DNA from: Syntrophobacteria bacterium
Lineage (GTDB): Bacteria > Desulfobacterota > DSWW01
Length of the DNA stretch: 8,623 nt
Reading direction: 5' to 3'
Assembly (NCBI GenBank): GCA_030145435.1
Contig: JAQYVQ010000398.1
Location: forward strand, 1-8,623
Numbering within the stretch: the stretch's first letter is position 1; the number at the start of each line of letters is the position of its first letter. The translations under genes were made by a program, and so were the position numbers. The notes below the pieces were generated by a model, which had not been told where the DNA came from, made no database searches, and was given only the letters and a program-made list of their open reading frames with translations. Below are positions 6,740-8,623 of this stretch, piece after piece.

Positions 6740-8296
6740 CTAATAGAGCAGCTGACGCCAGAACCCTCCATAGATGCCCTTGGACACGATCCGCCCGGAC
6801 ATGGCCGAAAAGACGACCCCTGCGGGCCACGTCGCATATTGCCCCGCCATGAACATGTTCTTGTAGGGCGTCCGAAAACGGGCGTATTCCTTCGCCATGT
6901 GACACTTGAGGGAATCAAGGGTCCACCCCATGATCGCGCCCTCCGGATTCAGGGTCCATCGGGAGAAGGATCGGGGCGTGGCCATTTCCTTGTACACGAT
7001 CCTCTCCGAAAGCCCCGGAATGATGTATTCCGCTTCACGGATGATATCGTCCAACACCTTCTTCTTGAGCTTCCTGTACTGGGGCGTACGGGCAAAGGGG
7101 TCATCCGTGCCGGTCGCCCAGCCGTTCTGCCAGTGGTAGGAGTTGTTTACCTGTATGTTCAGAGAGCTCATCCCCTTCGGAGCCAGGTGAGGCAAATGAA
7201 GAGAAGGGGCACTGATCATGGTCCACCCCTTTTTGTGGGCTTCCGGGTCGTACATGTCCAAGCCTGCTGATTCGTACGTGCGCCAGTACAGGGTGTGATG
7301 CTCCTTCATGTGCTTCTTCAACTCCTCGGCATCCATATCGAGCCCCAGGAAGGCGGAACAGATCGACTGGGAGACCGGTGCTGCCGTGGTGATCTGCCGG
7401 TCCCTGTAGGGCCACCGGCTCGGGTCGTCCAGCATCTCGTTGATCAGTCGCTTCGGGTTGCCCGTGTTGACGTAATGGGGTGCATGGAATCGCTCTCCCT
7501 TTGAGGTCTCTACGCCTGTAACCCAGGGACCCGAGGTAATCACCTTGTCCACTGTCGACTTGAGACGGACCTCCCCTCCACGCTCCTGGTAGGCATCGGC
7601 CAGCTTGTTCATGAACCCCTGAAGCCCCGCACTGGGATACCAGTAGTCATTGACATATGTGTGCCAGAAGGTCATATGCATCATGAGAAGCATGTTTTCG
7701 GCACCATTCACCCCGAACAGGTAGGACAGGCGGGGATCATCCGGGAAATACTCCAGGGCCTTTTCTTCCCCGGTCATGGTCATCATCTTCATGCCCATGG
7801 TGCCCATGGAGGCCGAGTTGACGAAACTCCTCAAGTTGGCTCGCACTTTCTCCTTGCCGTCGAGCAACAAGTTGAACGACCCCTGTCCCATCAGCTTCCC
7901 CATGGACTCGCACTGGGGTTTGATGAAATCAAACCACTTGTCCAGTTGGGCCTTGGATCCAGGAAAGGCCTTTTTGAAATCATCCCGCATCTGGTCATAG
8001 TCGTACATCATGACGTCACAGTCGGGCGTCACGAAACGGAACCTTGCCCGAATCCAGTCCTCAGGCTCGTAAACGCCCAACTCTTTCAGAATCGGGAACA
8101 GGATCCCAACGTCCTCGGTAGACTGGTCTCCGCAATCGAAATAGAAGCCTTTGCGCCAGATCCCGGCCATGTTGCCGCCAACCTGGTTCCCGTGCTCCAG
8201 GATGACGGATCGCTTTCCCATCTTCTGCAGGTAGAGCCCTGTACAGAGGCCGGCAATGCCTCCGCCGATGATCACAACATCAACCTTGTCCGTCAT
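6740..8296 (-). CDS. Phytoene-desaturase-family FAD oxidoreductase 2
   Basis: A complete 518-residue flavoprotein. The N-terminal FAD fold VDVVIIGGGIAGLCTGLYL (5-23) has G11, G13, G16 and E34, followed by QVGGNMAGIWRKGFYFDCG. The C-terminal signature NMFMAGQYATWPAGVVFSAMSGR (about 480-502) is a variant of the family's AGxxTxPGGGVxxAxxSGR motif, with Trp-Pro-Ala-Gly in place of the usual His-Pro-Gly-Gly. YWYPSAGLQGFMNKL (218-232) corresponds to the PxGG...P feature. Odd: a methionine cluster at 163-174 (six Met in eleven residues from M164) and a second at 202-208 (NMLLMMHM). The ATG at 8296 has GGAGG at 6-7 nt. It is flanked by copies of an intergenic repeat: B right after its stop, C 48 bp upstream of its start. 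Known family role: oxidation, reduction or isomerisation of hydrophobic polyenes or related isoprenoids. The substrate is not determinable here. Confidence 0.92.
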   Translation of the reverse strand: MTDKVDVVIIGGGIAGLCTGLYLQKMGKRSVILEHGNQVGGNMAGIWRKGFYFDCGDQSTEDVGILFPILKELGVYEPEDWIRARFRFVTPDCDVMMYDYDQMRDDFKKAFPGSKAQLDKWFDFIKPQCESMGKLMGQGSFNLLLDGKEKVRANLRSFVNSASMGTMGMKMMTMTGEEKALEYFPDDPRLSYLFGVNGAENMLLMMHMTFWHTYVNDYWYPSAGLQGFMNKLADAYQERGGEVRLKSTVDKVITSGPWVTGVETSKGERFHAPHYVNTGNPKRLINEMLDDPSRWPYRDRQITTAAPVSQSICSAFLGLDMDAEELKKHMKEHHTLYWRTYESAGLDMYDPEAHKKGWTMISAPSLHLPHLAPKGMSSLNIQVNNSYHWQNGWATGTDDPFARTPQYRKLKKKVLDDIIREAEYIIPGLSERIVYKEMATPRSFSRWTLNPEGAIMGWTLDSLKCHMAKEYARFRTPYKNMFMAGQYATWPAGVVFSAMSGRIVSKGIYGGFWRQLLY

Positions 8297-8344
8297 GTTC
8301 CCCCTCCTTCTAGCGGGGTAACTTGGGAATATCGATATGTTTCA

Positions 8345-8433
8345 CCGGCACAAATCTCCGAGGGAACCCTGGACAGCACCAAACAGCTTGAGTTATCCCA
8401 AGGAAACATAACGACAGTTGCCAGTTTACCCAC
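8345..8433 (-). repeat. Intergenic repeat copy C
   Basis: The third copy of the element, in the same orientation as B and inverted relative to A. Aligned by eye without gaps over 89 bp, C matches A at about 72 positions. The end GTGGGTAAAC (10 bp) and a final 26-bp block ending in GAGATTTGTGCCGG are identical. It lies between the start of flavoprotein 2 and the end of the upstream partial gene. A perfect 10-bp palindrome, ATATCGATAT (8329-8338), sits just outside it on the gene side. Confidence 0.85.
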
Positions 8434-8542
8434 CAGCCTGAATCGTTAGCCTTTTGTAGACATCTGGCCATTAGCAGTCCGTCCACCTTGGGGGCGGAGG
8501 GACAGGACCTGACCCCTGACCCCTCCCATTTTGCCCTTGTAC
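8434..8542. other. Gene-free stretch with tandem heptamer and short palindrome
   Basis: Downstream of the partial oxidoreductase, two tandem copies of CTGACCC (8509-8522) overlap a near-perfect palindrome, GGGACAGG-A-CCTGACCC (8499-8515, 7 of 8 pairs). An outer GGAGGG/CCCTCC pair also flanks the heptamers. On the minus strand this could fold soon after the stop codon at 8543, but no U-tract follows, so it is not called a terminator. No gene or tRNA is seen in the whole 8297-8542 gap. Confidence 0.45.
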
Positions 8543-8623
8543 CTACTCCGTGAGCCAGGCGTCGATGGCCATTGCCGCACGACGACCATCGGCTACAGCT
8601 TCTACAACTGTTCCTGCGCCCCG
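8543..8623 (-). CDS. C-terminal end of a GltD-like FAD/NAD(P)-dependent oxidoreductase (partial)
   Basis: Only the last 26 residues before TAG are in the window: RGAGTVVEAVADGRRAAMAIDAWLTE (shown here as G-A-G-T-VVEAVADGRRAA followed by AIDAWL). This closely matches the C-terminal FAD-contacting helix of glutamate-synthase small-subunit-like and related NAD(P)H oxidoreductases, whose usual pattern is G..TVVEAV..GR.AA.AID.YL. The protein therefore probably donates or accepts pyridine-nucleotide electrons, perhaps as part of an Fe-S flavoprotein. Whether it is in the same pathway as the downstream flavoproteins is uncertain, because 246 bp with repeats separate it from the next gene. The identification rests on a short segment. 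Confidence 0.6.
   Translation of the reverse strand, partial: RGAGTVVEAVADGRRAAMAIDAWLTE

Noticed and set aside
5059..6852. Long plus-strand open frame (about 597 codons) opposite flavoprotein 1.
   Set aside because: It is antisense to a clear FAD enzyme, rich in His/Arg/Pro as mirror frames of GC-rich genes are, has no recognisable domain, and crosses the repeat region 6537-6739.
6525..6918. Short minus-strand frames spanning the A/B repeats and the end of flavoprotein 2.
   Set aside because: They consist of translated repeat plus out-of-frame coding sequence; none has a start signal or motif.
6537..8433. Integron attC sites as an explanation for repeats A, B and C.
   Set aside because: The copies are not individually strong palindromes, lack the GTTRRRY core layout I would expect, and no integrase is in the window.
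7661..8449. Plus-strand open frame opposite the 5' half of flavoprotein 2.
   Set aside because: It is antisense to the FAD-binding region, without motifs, and runs into repeat copy C.
1..8623. tRNA, rRNA, CRISPR array or riboswitch.
   Set aside because: No cloverleaf, rRNA-like block, regularly spaced repeat array or recognisable riboswitch core was seen in the intergenic stretches.

Overview
The window looks like part of an anaerobe's chromosome, with a flavoenzyme-rich accessory or metabolic region. Every supported gene lies on the minus strand, so transcription runs from high to low coordinates. The DNA is moderately GC-rich and ribosome-binding sites are clear. The content is Fe-S ferredoxin domains, an Fe-S old-yellow-enzyme/dienoyl-CoA reductase, three phytoene-desaturase-family flavoproteins, and a 'PAKAGI'-type intergenic hairpin repeat. 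That mix is reminiscent of Desulfobacterota (Deltaproteobacteria), but the assignment is an inference from style; there is no phylogenetic marker here.

Layout in transcription order: (i) the last 26 residues of a GltD-like FAD/NAD(P) oxidoreductase (8543-8623); (ii) a 246-bp gene-free stretch with a tandem heptamer, a short palindrome and repeat copy C; (iii) phytoene-desaturase-like flavoprotein 2 (6740-8296); (iv) a 250-bp gap filled by two inverted copies (A and B) of the same ~88-bp repeat, which could fold into a very long hairpin; (v) phytoene-desaturase-like flavoprotein 1 (4978-6489); (vi) a 53-residue single-pass membrane protein with an excellent ribosome-binding site (4759-4920); (vii) a MarR-family regulator (4154-4669, GTG start) behind a recognisable promoter that overlaps a candidate operator; (viii) a 685-residue FMN/[4Fe-4S]/FAD reductase related to 2,4-dienoyl-CoA reductase (2039-4096); (ix) a DUF362 protein with a C-terminal two-cluster ferredoxin domain (801-1877); (x) a nested palindromic repeat (about 622-795); (xi) the N-terminal 188 residues of a third phytoene-desaturase-like flavoprotein (1-566).

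Read together, the genes suggest a redox pathway acting on a hydrophobic, probably isoprenoid- or acyl-type, unsaturated substrate. The CrtI/RetSat-like flavoproteins would saturate, desaturate or isomerise a polyene. The FadH-like enzyme would reduce conjugated double bonds. The DUF362-ferredoxin could pass low-potential electrons. The small membrane protein, and an Arg/Leu/Phe-rich insert in the FadH-like enzyme, hint at membrane association. MarR would respond to a small hydrophobic effector. This pathway is inferred from families and neighbourhood; no substrate can be read from the sequence. The other notable feature is the repeat family around flavoprotein 2, whose outer copies A and C form 89-bp terminal inverted repeats bounding a ~1.9-kb unit.
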